Assembly (NCBI GenBank): GCA_016217675.1
Contig: JACRHC010000080.1
Location: 1-64,000 of the forward strand
DNA length: 64,000 bases
From: Nitrospirota bacterium
Lineage (GTDB): Bacteria > Nitrospirota > Thermodesulfovibrionia > Thermodesulfovibrionales > UBA6898
Reading direction: 5' to 3'
The notes beneath the pieces are model-generated. The model did not search any database and was not told the origin of the DNA. It was given only the letters and a program-made list of their open reading frames with translations. This document shows, one piece after another, positions 8,806 to 17,197 of this stretch. Numbering within the stretch: position 1 is the first letter of the stretch; every line of letters begins with the position of its first letter. Position numbers and translations under genes: made by a program.

Positions 8806-9732
8806 CTAGTTTCGTAATCCGCCGCGGCGTTTGCCCGAACTCTTTTGCATAGCCAATTCTTCATCCAAAGCAGGGATTGGATGCTTGCCGTTGGCCCTCT
8901 CATACCAGTCGGGGATATACTTAGCGCTTTTGCTAATCTTTTTTGCAAAACTTCGATTTTGGGCGACCCACTCCTGCAAGCCACGGAATGCCCTCGACCT
9001 GAAGAAAGCGACATAATCATCCGGGATGTCATCGAAAGATAGGCCTAATGATTGAGCCAATTCATGTTCCAGTGGAACACCGAATTCAGCTGTAATTTTC
9101 ACGAGATCTTCCTTGAATACTCCCTTCAAATATATATCGGCCTCGAAGGCGTGACCATACTTAGCAATGTAGTACCCGTCCGGCTTCTTCTTATCGTCCC
9201 TTAGGTATATGATTGAGCTTGGACCGATATTGAGATCGCCTCCTAATCCGCTGATGCGAGGACCGGTTTTACCTATATAGGCTGTCAGGGTGACATCCCC
9301 AAAAGATGCACTATGGAAGTCAGGAGAAGCGGACATAAAACGTGGCGTTCCGGTAAAAACCTTCCATAGGGCTGTTTCAAAGCCCGAAACGAGTTTCTTG
9401 TTGCCCCATTGTTTGGCGAGCCTCTTAAAGGCCGCATTAAGTTTGGCGTATTTGCCGACACTCTCATCCAATTTCTGCCGGACGTAATCAATCTTCTCTG
9501 CAGCGTCCCATATGTGTTTCTCGGCTCCAGCCGAATGGAAAAATCCCTCCATATCCAAGACAAGGGAATACTTAACCCGTCCGTTTTCAGAACTGCGTAA
9601 CAGACTTGGCGTGAACTCATAAGGCATTCTCTTGCTGGACAAGAGGCTTACCGCAATATCGAAAAAACGTTCCGGGAAATCGAAGACAATTTCAGCCTTC
9701 TCGGCCGATATCGCACCTGGGCTGACTTCCAT
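8806..9732 (-). CDS. Hypothetical protein, 308 residues
   Basis: No family was recognised. The protein is soluble, mixed alpha/beta, with a middle region rich in beta strands (FGDVTLTAYIGKTG, ISGLGGDLNIGPSSIIYLRD) and a basic tail (SSGKRRGGLRN). The product of the next gene upstream carries a Glyoxalase_8-like N-terminal domain, and the 30-base spacing suggests a shared transcript. The ribosome site before the ATG at 9732 is weak. A hairpin (GGCGG/CCGCC, 8771-8790) lies past its 3' end, but the T-run following it is on the opposite strand. Confidence 0.6.
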   Translation of the reverse strand: MEVSPGAISAEKAEIVFDFPERFFDIAVSLLSSKRMPYEFTPSLLRSSENGRVKYSLVLDMEGFFHSAGAEKHIWDAAEKIDYVRQKLDESVGKYAKLNAAFKRLAKQWGNKKLVSGFETALWKVFTGTPRFMSASPDFHSASFGDVTLTAYIGKTGPRISGLGGDLNIGPSSIIYLRDDKKKPDGYYIAKYGHAFEADIYLKGVFKEDLVKITAEFGVPLEHELAQSLGLSFDDIPDDYVAFFRSRAFRGLQEWVAQNRSFAKKISKSAKYIPDWYERANGKHPIPALDEELAMQKSSGKRRGGLRN

Positions 9733-9762
9733 GTTAAAGCTGTAGTATGTGTCTCCCTGACC

Positions 9763-10137
9763 TTACGGCTGAAAGGTAACGTCGAATGACTTAGATGGCT
9801 GAGCGTTAAGAACATTTTCATCTCCGTCAAAGTTGGCCACAAAATATGCGGAAGGAGCGCTTAACTTCACACCATGTTTACGGCCAATCTGTGCCAATAT
9901 AGGTCTGATCGTCTCTTCCATGAAAACGCCTAATTTCTTATATGGATTTTCTTCCGCCGAGGGGCTAATGAGCGCCTCACGGAGTGTATTCCAATCCCTG
10001 ACTCCTTCAATTCTTGCATAGGTGTTAAGACATTCGCTCAGGGAGATATCGGGGATGCGAACCTTTAGAATAGAGTGTAGATGTTTGGCTTTCTTTTTTG
10101 CTTTATCAAGCAGGGTAATGCCTTCTCTTGCAGACAT
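9763..10137 (-). CDS. Small protein with Glyoxalase_8-like N-terminal domain
   Basis: The 124-residue product has an N-terminal pattern, KAKHLHSILK...SLSECLNTYARIEGVRDWNTL (about 12-55), matching the helical domain seen in many mobile-element proteins, where a KAK-LR segment is followed by SH-ALE-VA---G-RDWNTL. That domain is labelled Glyoxalase_8 in some databases and its biochemical role is unclear. The C-terminal half was not recognised. The ATG at 10137 has GGAGG 6 bases upstream. It is probably the first gene of a minus-strand unit with 8806-9732. Confidence 0.55.
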   Translation of the reverse strand: MSAREGITLLDKAKKKAKHLHSILKVRIPDISLSECLNTYARIEGVRDWNTLREALISPSAEENPYKKLGVFMEETIRPILAQIGRKHGVKLSAPSAYFVANFDGDENVLNAQPSKSFDVTFQP

Positions 10138-10608
10138 TGCATGCCTCCTTCAATATAGTTGGCTGCCCTGATACCTCGTATGCCCGCATTAACGATCGAA
10201 CAGCCCTATATTTAGGGAATTGCTCCGTCGATCAGAAAGACTGCAAAAACTTTACTGCGAATCGCTGCGCGCTTTGCCTGCTTTATTGCGGGCGGTCCGG
10301 ACTTTCGCATAGCCCTTGCACAATTAAAAAACAATTCTTGGAAAATGTCAATAGACCCTATATTTGGGGAGGCCGGTGAATTGTTCTGGTATTCTTATTT
10401 AAAAGAATCCACATTCAACCTTATAAGTGCAACAACCGAGTCAACGACTTCAATTGATGTTAAAATGTGACCGAAATGAACTTTAGTATATTCTTTAAAA
10501 GGATATACTAAAAAGAAAACATTATAGACATTATAATTTAAATGTATTATTATTACGTATGCCAATTATAACGTTACAGGGCTTTCTATGTTCTCGGTGT
10601 AAGCATCA
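10138..10608. other. AT-rich intergenic regulatory region between divergent genes
   Basis: No gene is seen. The right half is strongly AT-rich and contains a perfect inverted repeat (10482-10512). Two near-copies of a palindrome-like motif, CCCTATATTTAGGG (around 10204) and CCCTATATTTGGGG (around 10354), lie nearer the minus-strand gene. The region must carry promoters for the methyltransferase gene to the right and the unknown genes to the left. Confidence 0.5.
10482..10512. promoter_or_regulatory. Perfect inverted repeat, candidate operator upstream of methyltransferase
   Basis: TTTAGTATAT (10482-10491) and its exact complement ATATACTAAA (10503-10512) flank an 11-base spacer. It lies about 100-130 bases before the methyltransferase start, where a restriction-modification control operator would be expected. 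No controller gene is adjacent. Confidence 0.45.
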
Positions 10609-13251
10609 GTGGCCTCCAAGGAAAAGGGATTTTCCATTGGTATGTCCGAAATGCAAGAGTCCTTATTGGAATATTCCGAGAAGAAAAAAGAGCGATCAGC
10701 CGTTGCGACAGAAGGGGAAACATGCAGTTGCATAATCGTAAAAAGAGGAATTGTGGTAGACAATAAAATACTACATAACGTGGATGATGCTTTTATAAAA
10801 ATAGGCTACAGGCGCAGCCTAATTAAGAAGGCATACCAGTATGCAGATATTTTTTCTCCTGGCGTTCCTGTTCGAACTGTAGGACGGGCTATTTTTGGAC
10901 AAGATCCCTTTGATTACCGTTCAGCATGTATTGGTGTCCAGATGGCGGAGATTAATCGCCCGACAATTTCTCTCGTTAGAGAACTAAAAGCTCTTGGCGC
11001 ACCCCAAATATTCATTTTAAATAATGGCCTTACTGAACGATGGGCTATCACGGAAAAAGAGCCAGTCCTTAAAGACAAATACAAAACGGTAAATTTACCA
11101 AATGTCATTACTCAGAATGATAAAGAATGGAACCCTCAATCAATTATCCGAGCAAAAGCAGGGTTTAACAAGCCGACACCTCAGCAGATGGATTTTGTAG
11201 ATATTGGATTATTGCCAGCCTTAGAACATGAAGCTGCGAATAAAATTGATTACCTATTGAGAGCAATACTGAATCATGCAGAGGCAGAGTGCAAGAAGAA
11301 CAATAAACATTTTGAATCATCAATAATATTCAAAGTGGTCTTCAGGCTATTAGCAGCCAAGCTACTTAAAGACAGAGACGTAGTTACTTCCTCGAGTATC
11401 GATTTTGCCCTCCCGCAAACTGCCCTTGAGGCCGTAACTTGTCATTATAAATCATCATTGCCGTCAATTGATTCAATAATTCCTCCCTCAATGTTAACGA
11501 CCATTTCACAAGAAGTCGGAAGTATTTTTTCGTTGCGGAACATCTCGGTAGATACCCTCACATATATATATGAAAACACCTTTGTTTCACCAGAGACTCG
11601 CCAGAAACTCGGTATTCATAGCACGCCGCCATATGTCGCGGATTACGTGATGTCACAAATTCCCATAGATGAAATATCACGAACTCATTGGCATGCTACT
11701 GATCCCATGTCGGGCCACGGCATCTTTCTTATTGCGGTCATGAGAAGAATGAGGGATATTCTTTCATCCGACTGGAGCGGCACGAAACGACATAGCTTCT
11801 TTGTGGAGCATCTGCATGGAATTGAAATAGATCCATTCTCTGTTGAGGTTGCCCGGATGTGTCTTATGCTTGCAGACTTCCCAGAACCAAACGGATGGGA
11901 TATCAAACGTGGTGACATTTTTGCAGGCAATACTCTTGAGAAGGCGATGGCTAAGACGATGATATTGGTCGGGAATCCACCGTTCGAAAAAATGGAGGAT
12001 AGATCACCAGAAATTACTAAGCCAGCTGAACTATTACAAAGAGCGCTGCCGGCATTGCCTGATGGCGCCATGGTAGGATTAGTTTTGCCTCGATCGTTTG
12101 CCGATAGCTCTCACTATATAAATGAGAGAAAATTGGTATTGAAAGATTTTGAGATCGTTTCACTCACAACACTTCCGGATAACATTTTTTTACACTCGCA
12201 GGTTGAAACCATGGTTCTTGTAGCCAGAAAATCAAAATCGCGCCGGAATGTAAATGTTATTTACCGTGAAGTTAAAGATGATGCAAAAAAAGCTTTTCAA
12301 ATGCAGCATCGCGTTTCCTGGGAGGATAAAGTTCCGCAATCTCATTTCGAAGAGAAAATGAAGGGCCATTTATTTGTTCCGATGATGCGTGAGCTTTGGA
12401 AGCGCTTGGAAAAATATCCTCGTCTTGGTGCATTTGCAGAAATCAAAAAAGGGATCGAATATAAGTCGAATATTGGAATGGAGAATGTGATCCAGCCACG
12501 CCGTTTTCCGGGCTCAAGTCTCGGCTTATCAAATGCAAAGAGATTTTCTCAATTCATTGCCGAAGATACCGTGTATCTATCAACAGAGAGAACCCACAGT
12601 AGATTCGAAGAATCATCTGTGTGGAATCTGCCATGGTCCCATCCTAAGGTAATTGTACCAACATCTCGTATTTCAGCAGGACCGTGGCGATCTGCTGCCA
12701 TAGTTGATAAAAATGGTTTGCTTGCAACTCGCCGCTTTTATTGCCTTTGGCCAAAGGATGATAGCATTAGTGTCCAAACGTTAGCAGCGATCCTGAATTC
12801 GCCCATTGCAGAAGCATTTATCTATCTTCACAGCTTTCAAAGAGATATACCAAAACGAGTCTATGCAGATATTCCCATAGCGGCAATTCCCATCGAATCT
12901 TGTGAAGTCATTGATTCCTTGGTTGATAGATATATTGAAGCCGCCGGAGAGAATCAATCAAATGCCAATGATATTCTACTTAGGATAGATGCGGAAATCC
13001 TGAAAGCTTATAATCTCCCGCCTCGATTTGAAAGACACCTGCTTAACCTTTTCTGGGGACACAAACGTCCCGTTCCATTTGATTTCAAGGGATACATTTC
13101 TCCTGAGCTCGATTCATGGATTCCATTGCACATCTACATATCTAAACAGTTCAAGGAATCGACCCCTAACGAGATTATGAAGAAGTTACCAGTGATCAAT
13201 GATAAAGAGTTTTTGGATTATCTTAAGACTCTTGGCAGAGAAGAGGAATGA
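10609..13251 (+). CDS. N6-adenine DNA methyltransferase (Eco57I/type IIG-like), 880 residues
   Basis: The central gamma-type DNA methyltransferase core has motif I DPMSGHG at 365-371, motif II-like HGIEIDPFSVEVARM, and catalytic motif IV NPPF at 456-459 for adenine N6 methylation using S-adenosylmethionine. The C-terminal 400 residues resemble the target-recognition region of large stand-alone methylases. The N-terminal 300 residues (VRTVGRAIFGQDPFDYRSAC) have no clear PD-(D/E)xK motif. The frame opens at GTG 10609; ATG 10642 (MSEMQ) with an AAGGAAAAGG site is an alternative. It overlaps the PIN gene by 4 bases (ATGA), so the two are translationally coupled, suggesting a modification or defence pair. 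Confidence 0.85.
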   Translation: MASKEKGFSIGMSEMQESLLEYSEKKKERSAVATEGETCSCIIVKRGIVVDNKILHNVDDAFIKIGYRRSLIKKAYQYADIFSPGVPVRTVGRAIFGQDPFDYRSACIGVQMAEINRPTISLVRELKALGAPQIFILNNGLTERWAITEKEPVLKDKYKTVNLPNVITQNDKEWNPQSIIRAKAGFNKPTPQQMDFVDIGLLPALEHEAANKIDYLLRAILNHAEAECKKNNKHFESSIIFKVVFRLLAAKLLKDRDVVTSSSIDFALPQTALEAVTCHYKSSLPSIDSIIPPSMLTTISQEVGSIFSLRNISVDTLTYIYENTFVSPETRQKLGIHSTPPYVADYVMSQIPIDEISRTHWHATDPMSGHGIFLIAVMRRMRDILSSDWSGTKRHSFFVEHLHGIEIDPFSVEVARMCLMLADFPEPNGWDIKRGDIFAGNTLEKAMAKTMILVGNPPFEKMEDRSPEITKPAELLQRALPALPDGAMVGLVLPRSFADSSHYINERKLVLKDFEIVSLTTLPDNIFLHSQVETMVLVARKSKSRRNVNVIYREVKDDAKKAFQMQHRVSWEDKVPQSHFEEKMKGHLFVPMMRELWKRLEKYPRLGAFAEIKKGIEYKSNIGMENVIQPRRFPGSSLGLSNAKRFSQFIAEDTVYLSTERTHSRFEESSVWNLPWSHPKVIVPTSRISAGPWRSAAIVDKNGLLATRRFYCLWPKDDSISVQTLAAILNSPIAEAFIYLHSFQRDIPKRVYADIPIAAIPIESCEVIDSLVDRYIEAAGENQSNANDILLRIDAEILKAYNLPPRFERHLLNLFWGHKRPVPFDFKGYISPELDSWIPLHIYISKQFKESTPNEIMKKLPVINDKEFLDYLKTLGREEE

Positions 13252-13775
13252 TGTATCGTAACTATCTTCTCGATACTAACATTCTCGGACACATGGCTGA
13301 TTTAAGAGCAGGTGGCAATAGTTCAGCAGCTCAAGCTTTAGATAGACATCTGAAGGCATTGCCCGAAGGCACAAAACTTCATCTTTGCCCCGTGAGTGTT
13401 GGTGAAGTAGAGTATGGGCTTCGAATTGCCCCTTACAAGGATCAGAAGAAGCACGATCAGGCTCGAAGCATTTTGTCTGCTTTTGAGTGCTTGCCTATTG
13501 ATATCAATACGGCTCAGGATCAATACGCCGAGCTGCGAGCTCGGCTTTTTAACGAATGTGCTCCCAAGGAAAAAAGAAATCGAGAAAACGATAAGAAGAG
13601 GGTAGAAGAGTGGATGGATCCTACCACTTCAAAGCAGTTGCAGATACAAGAAAATGATCTTTGGATAGCTGCTGTTGCGATGGCATATAATCTCATCCTC
13701 GTAACCGATGACAAGATGGCAGTCATAAAAAGGATTGCCGGAATAGATATAACCTTCGAAAACTGGTTAATTTGA
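13248..13775 (+). CDS. PIN-domain nuclease (VapC-like)
   Basis: In this 175-residue protein with PIN-domain signatures, D9 lies in LLDTNIL, E53 in VSVGEVEYGL, and late acidic residues lie in DLWIAAVAMA and VTDD. These form the usual metal-binding cluster of an RNase or DNase. An insertion rich in charged residues (KEKRNRENDKKRVEEW) precedes the third motif and is longer than in ordinary VapC. There is no antitoxin gene; the start overlaps the methyltransferase stop. A VapC-type toxin kept in check by, or a nuclease partnered with, the methyltransferase are both possible inferences. Confidence 0.8.
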   Translation: MMYRNYLLDTNILGHMADLRAGGNSSAAQALDRHLKALPEGTKLHLCPVSVGEVEYGLRIAPYKDQKKHDQARSILSAFECLPIDINTAQDQYAELRARLFNECAPKEKRNRENDKKRVEEWMDPTTSKQLQIQENDLWIAAVAMAYNLILVTDDKMAVIKRIAGIDITFENWLI

Positions 13776-14117
13776 AGAGCACCGCGAGACGAAGGACGAG
13801 CTTGACGCCGAAATCGCAACGGCGGAAACACAGGCGAATTCCCTAAGCCCAAGCATAGGATCATCATCAGGGAAAGCCTTCACACGGTCAGGAACATTCT
13901 GGAAGGCACTGCGGGCAGTCTGATAGCCTCAGGGCTGCTGGCGAAGCTAAACTGTATCTTGTGGCGATAGAACGGGCAGCCATCGTCTTCCGCCGATCTT
14001 CTGAAGGCATTGCATGGGCGATATCATCGACGAAGAAAGGAGTCTGACCTGGGTGTACAGTGGTGATCCGGCCTATGCAGATTCAGCAAGGTCAATTGAC
14101 AGATATGGAGGTGTTTT
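13776..14117. other. Gap with broken coding remnants
   Basis: A 49-codon open frame (about 13774-13923) runs through the PIN stop region and reads EEHRETKDELDAEIATAETQ and onward before a TGA. Another stretch from 14013 (MGDIIDEERSLTWVYSGD) is open into the protease 5' end in a different frame. Both look like pieces of genes brought together by rearrangement. Neither was identified. Confidence 0.35.
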
Positions 14118-15383
14118 GTGGATCAGGACAAATCCGAAAAGTCGCCAGGCAATGAAAAGTCGGTTGAGAGCAGCGGCAAACTTCTCGTGAACTCGATCGA
14201 CGAACTGGCAAATGCGGCGCCCGTTGAGAGCAGCGGCAAACTTCTCGTGAACTCGATCGACGAACTGGCAAATGCGGCGCCCGTTGAAGCGACTGGAGAA
14301 ATGCCAGCACTGCCAAAAGCTGAATCCGTCTTCACCATCCACTCGTCTGAGCGTCCTGAACTGGACGTGAAGCAGGTTAGTCGCGATAGATGGTCGGTCT
14401 ATGTTAGTCCTCCCTCATCGTGCATACAACTAGGGTTGCCAGTCGACTCCGTTGAAAGGATAGACACAAAGGAGCTTTATCGGTCAGCTGAGAATATTTC
14501 CGTTCACGAGGGCTACCATCCTCCCTGGTTAAAACGACAGCATCTCCCCCGAATCATTCCTCGCCGCGCACCAGTACCTGTCCTGCGATTCCGAGATTTG
14601 GACTTAAGAATTCATGCCGGCCTGCATGAGGGCCAGTTAATCACCGCCGGCCTTGTCTATGCGGAGCTTGCAGAACGGAATTGGCCTTGGTGCACAGTGG
14701 GCCAGATTAGCGTCAGCATTCCCGGCCAGAAAGGGCGACTTGGCTCGGGAGTACTGGTCGGACCAAACCTGATTTTAACGGCGAGCCACGCAGTGCCTTG
14801 GGATGCGCCAAGCGGCTGGTCGATGCAGTTCACGCCATCTTATCGCGCCACGGATCCAAATCCTACGCCATTCGGATCGAGTTGGGTAGAGCACGTACGT
14901 GGCCACATCACGGAGGAGAATGATGTCAACGCCAATGACTACGTGATTGCCAAACTCCACACGCCGCTGGGGAACAGTGTGGGCTGGATGGGTTCCCAGA
15001 GCTTCGGTAACGATGACGACTATGAAGGCCCTTTGTGGATGTCCGTTGGATATCCCGGATCTTCAGGGGTGCAGTTTTTGGCGCCCGATATCAAGATTGT
15101 CGACGTCGACTCCAGTGGTGAGGGCCGTGAACTTGAAACCGGAGAGTTTCTCCCGGGAGGCTGGTCTGGAGGACCCTTGATCGGTTTCTTTGGGCTGGAT
15201 CCAAAAGTCCTTGGGATTGCCAGCGGCAACGAAACGGAATTCTCGCTCGGCTGGATTCATGTTGCGGAAACGCATTCAGTATTTGCTGGCGGTAAACACA
15301 TGGTTGACTTGGTCAAATACGGTTATGCCAACTGGCCGGTATGCGACAAGGGTGACATTGCAATACGCTATTTCTATAATTAA
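14118..15383 (+). CDS. Trypsin-like serine protease with duplicated N-terminal repeat
   Basis: In this 421-residue protein the chymotrypsin-fold triad is visible: H224 in LTASHAV, D274 in ANDYVIAKL, and S350 in GGWSGGPLIG (GWSGGP in place of the usual GDSGGP). No signal peptide is seen, so it is predicted cytoplasmic or exported by another route. Residues 15-54 are two copies of a 20-residue unit, VESSGKLLVNSIDELANAAP. The start is GTG at 14118 with GGAGG about 6 bases upstream. Stand-alone cytoplasmic trypsin-like domains in islands often serve as effectors in defence modules; that role here is only an inference. Confidence 0.8.
   Translation: MDQDKSEKSPGNEKSVESSGKLLVNSIDELANAAPVESSGKLLVNSIDELANAAPVEATGEMPALPKAESVFTIHSSERPELDVKQVSRDRWSVYVSPPSSCIQLGLPVDSVERIDTKELYRSAENISVHEGYHPPWLKRQHLPRIIPRRAPVPVLRFRDLDLRIHAGLHEGQLITAGLVYAELAERNWPWCTVGQISVSIPGQKGRLGSGVLVGPNLILTASHAVPWDAPSGWSMQFTPSYRATDPNPTPFGSSWVEHVRGHITEENDVNANDYVIAKLHTPLGNSVGWMGSQSFGNDDDYEGPLWMSVGYPGSSGVQFLAPDIKIVDVDSSGEGRELETGEFLPGGWSGGPLIGFFGLDPKVLGIASGNETEFSLGWIHVAETHSVFAGGKHMVDLVKYGYANWPVCDKGDIAIRYFYN
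14161..14280 (+). repeat. 60 bp tandem duplication inside the protease gene
   Basis: Positions 14161-14220 and 14221-14280 differ at a single base (the second of each unit). The unit length is a multiple of three, so the frame is kept and a 20-residue peptide is duplicated. A few bases of a third unit follow. The near identity implies a recent event. Confidence 0.95.
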
Positions 15384-15406
15384 ATCAAAGAATTAGGCAA
15401 GGGCCT

Positions 15407-15757
15407 ATGCACACGACAGGATTGGCGAAAGGCGGAGATGTAGTGGGTATAAAGGAAAGAAAAAGGCGCGCAAGCAGGACAACTGCAGGGAAAGAATATA
15501 CCATTGAATTTACAACCGATGTCCATGGCCGGGTACTGAAACGCCCAACCTACTTTAAACCTGAAAAAAAATATGTTGACGCAGTGATAAATGCGATGGG
15601 CCTGCGGCATGTAATTGCGTCAAAAGGCAAAAAAACCACTGTGGCTATTCCAGCGAGTCTTTTACAAAAAGGGCGCGCGATCTCAGTTCTTCCGGAACTG
15701 AGGAATAGAACAGGAACGAAGCGGGCACGTCAAATAACGCGAAGCCGTGCCTCCTGA
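15407..15757 (+). CDS. Small basic hypothetical protein
   Basis: The 116-residue product is rich in Lys and Arg (GIKERKRRASRTTAGKEYT at the start, RNRTGTKRARQITRSRAS at the end), so nucleic-acid binding is plausible. No family was recognised. GTG at 15443, preceded by GGAG, is an alternative start that would remove the first 12 residues. The same frame continues past the TGA into a TIR-like remnant, so part of the gene may belong to that broken unit. Confidence 0.45.
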   Translation: MHTTGLAKGGDVVGIKERKRRASRTTAGKEYTIEFTTDVHGRVLKRPTYFKPEKKYVDAVINAMGLRHVIASKGKKTTVAIPASLLQKGRAISVLPELRNRTGTKRARQITRSRAS

Positions 15758-15760
15758 AAG

Positions 15761-15892
15761 GTGCCGCGACCTGGGTCTAAAGACCGTGTTATTATTAACT
15801 GCTCCTTTGACCGGCAGGATGAACCCCTCTTAAAAGCCATTGTTTCTACGGGTGACTTGCCATCAAAATTTCGATTACGCGTCGTCGGATAG
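15761..15892 (+). pseudogene. TIR-like nucleotide-binding domain, N-terminal remnant
   Basis: The frame from GTG 15761 reads SKDRVIINCSFDRQDEPLLK followed by AIVSTG. It matches the start of TIR-like proteins of the V-F-I-N-C-P-F-D ... P-L-x-A-I-V type found in defence islands. It stops at 15892 after about 43 codons. Further along in another frame, near 15936-15990, RKKICHTTHEISIVG resembles the next conserved block of that family, so the gene seems broken by frameshifts. The assignment rests on short motifs. Confidence 0.45.
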
Positions 15893-16476
15893 AGATATAC
15901 GAGTTCCCGGTTCTTTGGGAAAGATCCTGAGCGACAGATGGATCGAAAGAAGATTTGCCACACGACCCATGAGATCTCGATTGTCGGCTAAGGGCTCTCC
16001 TTTCCGGTAACGAGTAAGGCTCATCCTCGTGTCCTCAGAGAGTCCCAACAGTGCGACCTGGTTAGCTCGGCCACCACAAGTCTGAAATAATGCCCCATAT
16101 TCGCAATGTCTTTATGTAATATTCGCATTTGCCGTGCAAATTCGTATTAACTTATGGAATTGACATTTGGCCTCAGATATATGCGCAGCGGCTGGAGCAC
16201 ACTACAAGATCGAGAACTAAAGAATTGGAGGATCTCACTGAAATGGAAAGGCCTTGACGTAAACAGGCAGGTATAATCCGCACCCAAACTCGACCTGCTT
16301 ATACCCTCGGACAACCATTGTCCCAATAGTATCCTTATTAGGACGGTCCAAAATATCCCCTACGCTAGCGCCCGGTCCGCTCAGAACTTATTCAACAGAA
16401 TGACCTGGATTGCGCAATTCAGATCTGTTCGGACATCAATTCCGACGCAATCCGGTCTCAAAAGACAGTTACTCTA
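15893..16476. other. Gap holding decayed sequence and a transposon end
   Basis: The left part contains possible further TIR-like remnants and the right-end-type repeat at 16077-16165. From 16166 to 16476 no gene, RNA or clear repeat was seen. Confidence 0.5.
16077..16165. repeat. Tn7/Tn5053-type transposon right-end repeat, inner copy
   Basis: Read on the minus strand from 16165 it starts TGTCAATTCCATAAG and then has box-like units, each ending in a variant of TGCGAAT, closing with ATATGGGGCATT and a short tail. It is nearly identical to the 88-base copy at 17558-17645, with several substitutions and one extra base. Terminal TGTCA plus tandem boxes is the layout of ends bound by TnsB/TniA-type transposases. 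Confidence 0.75.
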
Positions 16477-17007
16477 TTAATCGCTCTCTCTAAGTAAATA
16501 CCCATACCAATCATACCATTGGTCATCACCATCAGGAGCTTTATCACTATCACATTTATAACCATTTGTTAACGTGTGCGGATCAGGAATTTTTCTGCCG
16601 TTAATTTTCATACCAAAGATTGTATGTATCCACTCATGGATTGTTACGTCTTCTGAATGGCCTCCCCTGTCAATTTTCTTTTCCATTCTCGGCTTTATGA
16701 TACATCCTGCTCTAATATTACCATCAATAAAGGCTCTTCCCTGCACATCGCCGGGACCGAGAAACTTATTTGTAATTAATAAGGACTGATAGCCATTGCG
16801 GCTTGGCCGATGGAACTGCATATAGTCGCTATTTTCTTGATCTAATCCAGAACAAACGACGTCTGTAGCAATTAAAACATGGACCTCTAAATCGATATGG
16901 GGTGCTATCCTCTTAACAAGATTTGTTAATTTTGTTTTTTCTCTATCAGAAAAAGCGCGGTCAGACTCATGCGTAATGTACAGTTCAAGATTGAATTTCG
17001 CTGTCAT
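16477..17007 (-). CDS. Putative small zinc metallopeptidase (HEWIH)
   Basis: The 176-residue product contains HEWIH at 124-128, a textbook HExxH zinc motif in a helix (VTIHEWIHTIFG), with H144 or a later acidic residue as possible third ligand. The first 50 residues form a predicted alpha/beta unit (FNLELYITHES, IDLEVHVLIATDVV). No signal peptide is present. It is not assignable to a named peptidase family by eye. It lies between the two transposon-end repeats, downstream of a decayed toxin-antitoxin pair, so it is probably cargo. Confidence 0.6.
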   Translation of the reverse strand: MTAKFNLELYITHESDRAFSDREKTKLTNLVKRIAPHIDLEVHVLIATDVVCSGLDQENSDYMQFHRPSRNGYQSLLITNKFLGPGDVQGRAFIDGNIRAGCIIKPRMEKKIDRGGHSEDVTIHEWIHTIFGMKINGRKIPDPHTLTNGYKCDSDKAPDGDDQWYDWYGYLLRESD

Positions 17008-17104
17008 TCTATAAGTTCATCAATAATTGTTCCGGTACATTGTCAGATTTCAGGAAAACCTGGCACAGAAAGTAAAAACCCCCATGGTTGATTTCTTAAA
17101 TAAC

Positions 17105-17197
17105 TTACACTCCGATAGCTGGGTGATCTTGATCCTCGATAAATCTCCGAATCTCCACAAGATCGGCGCGGGCGGCATCAAATCACCTTATCCGCAT
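17105..17197 (-). pseudogene. parE: ParE/RelE-type toxin, N-terminal relic
   Basis: ATG at 17197 overlaps the antitoxin stop by 10 bases, the usual arrangement in such pairs. The frame reads MRIR-stop-FDAARADLVEIRRFIEDQDH and then stops at 17105. ParE toxins start with a KIRWS-x-A-A-R-A-D-L-x-E-I pattern; here the tryptophan codon has become TGA and the remainder of the gene is gone. It is clearly inactive. Confidence 0.7.

Noticed and set aside
10204-10370. Two CCCTATATTT-type motifs as further transposon ends
   Set aside because: They share only a few bases with the ends at 16165 and 17645 and lack the TGTCA terminus and tandem boxes.
10128-10379. Plus-strand frame of 83 codons upstream of the methyltransferase
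   Set aside because: It is Cys-rich random-looking sequence across a regulatory gap, with no ribosome site and no recognised domain.
14161-14280. Duplicated 60-base unit considered as a CRISPR or integration site
   Set aside because: The units are contiguous, in frame and without spacers; it is a coding duplication.
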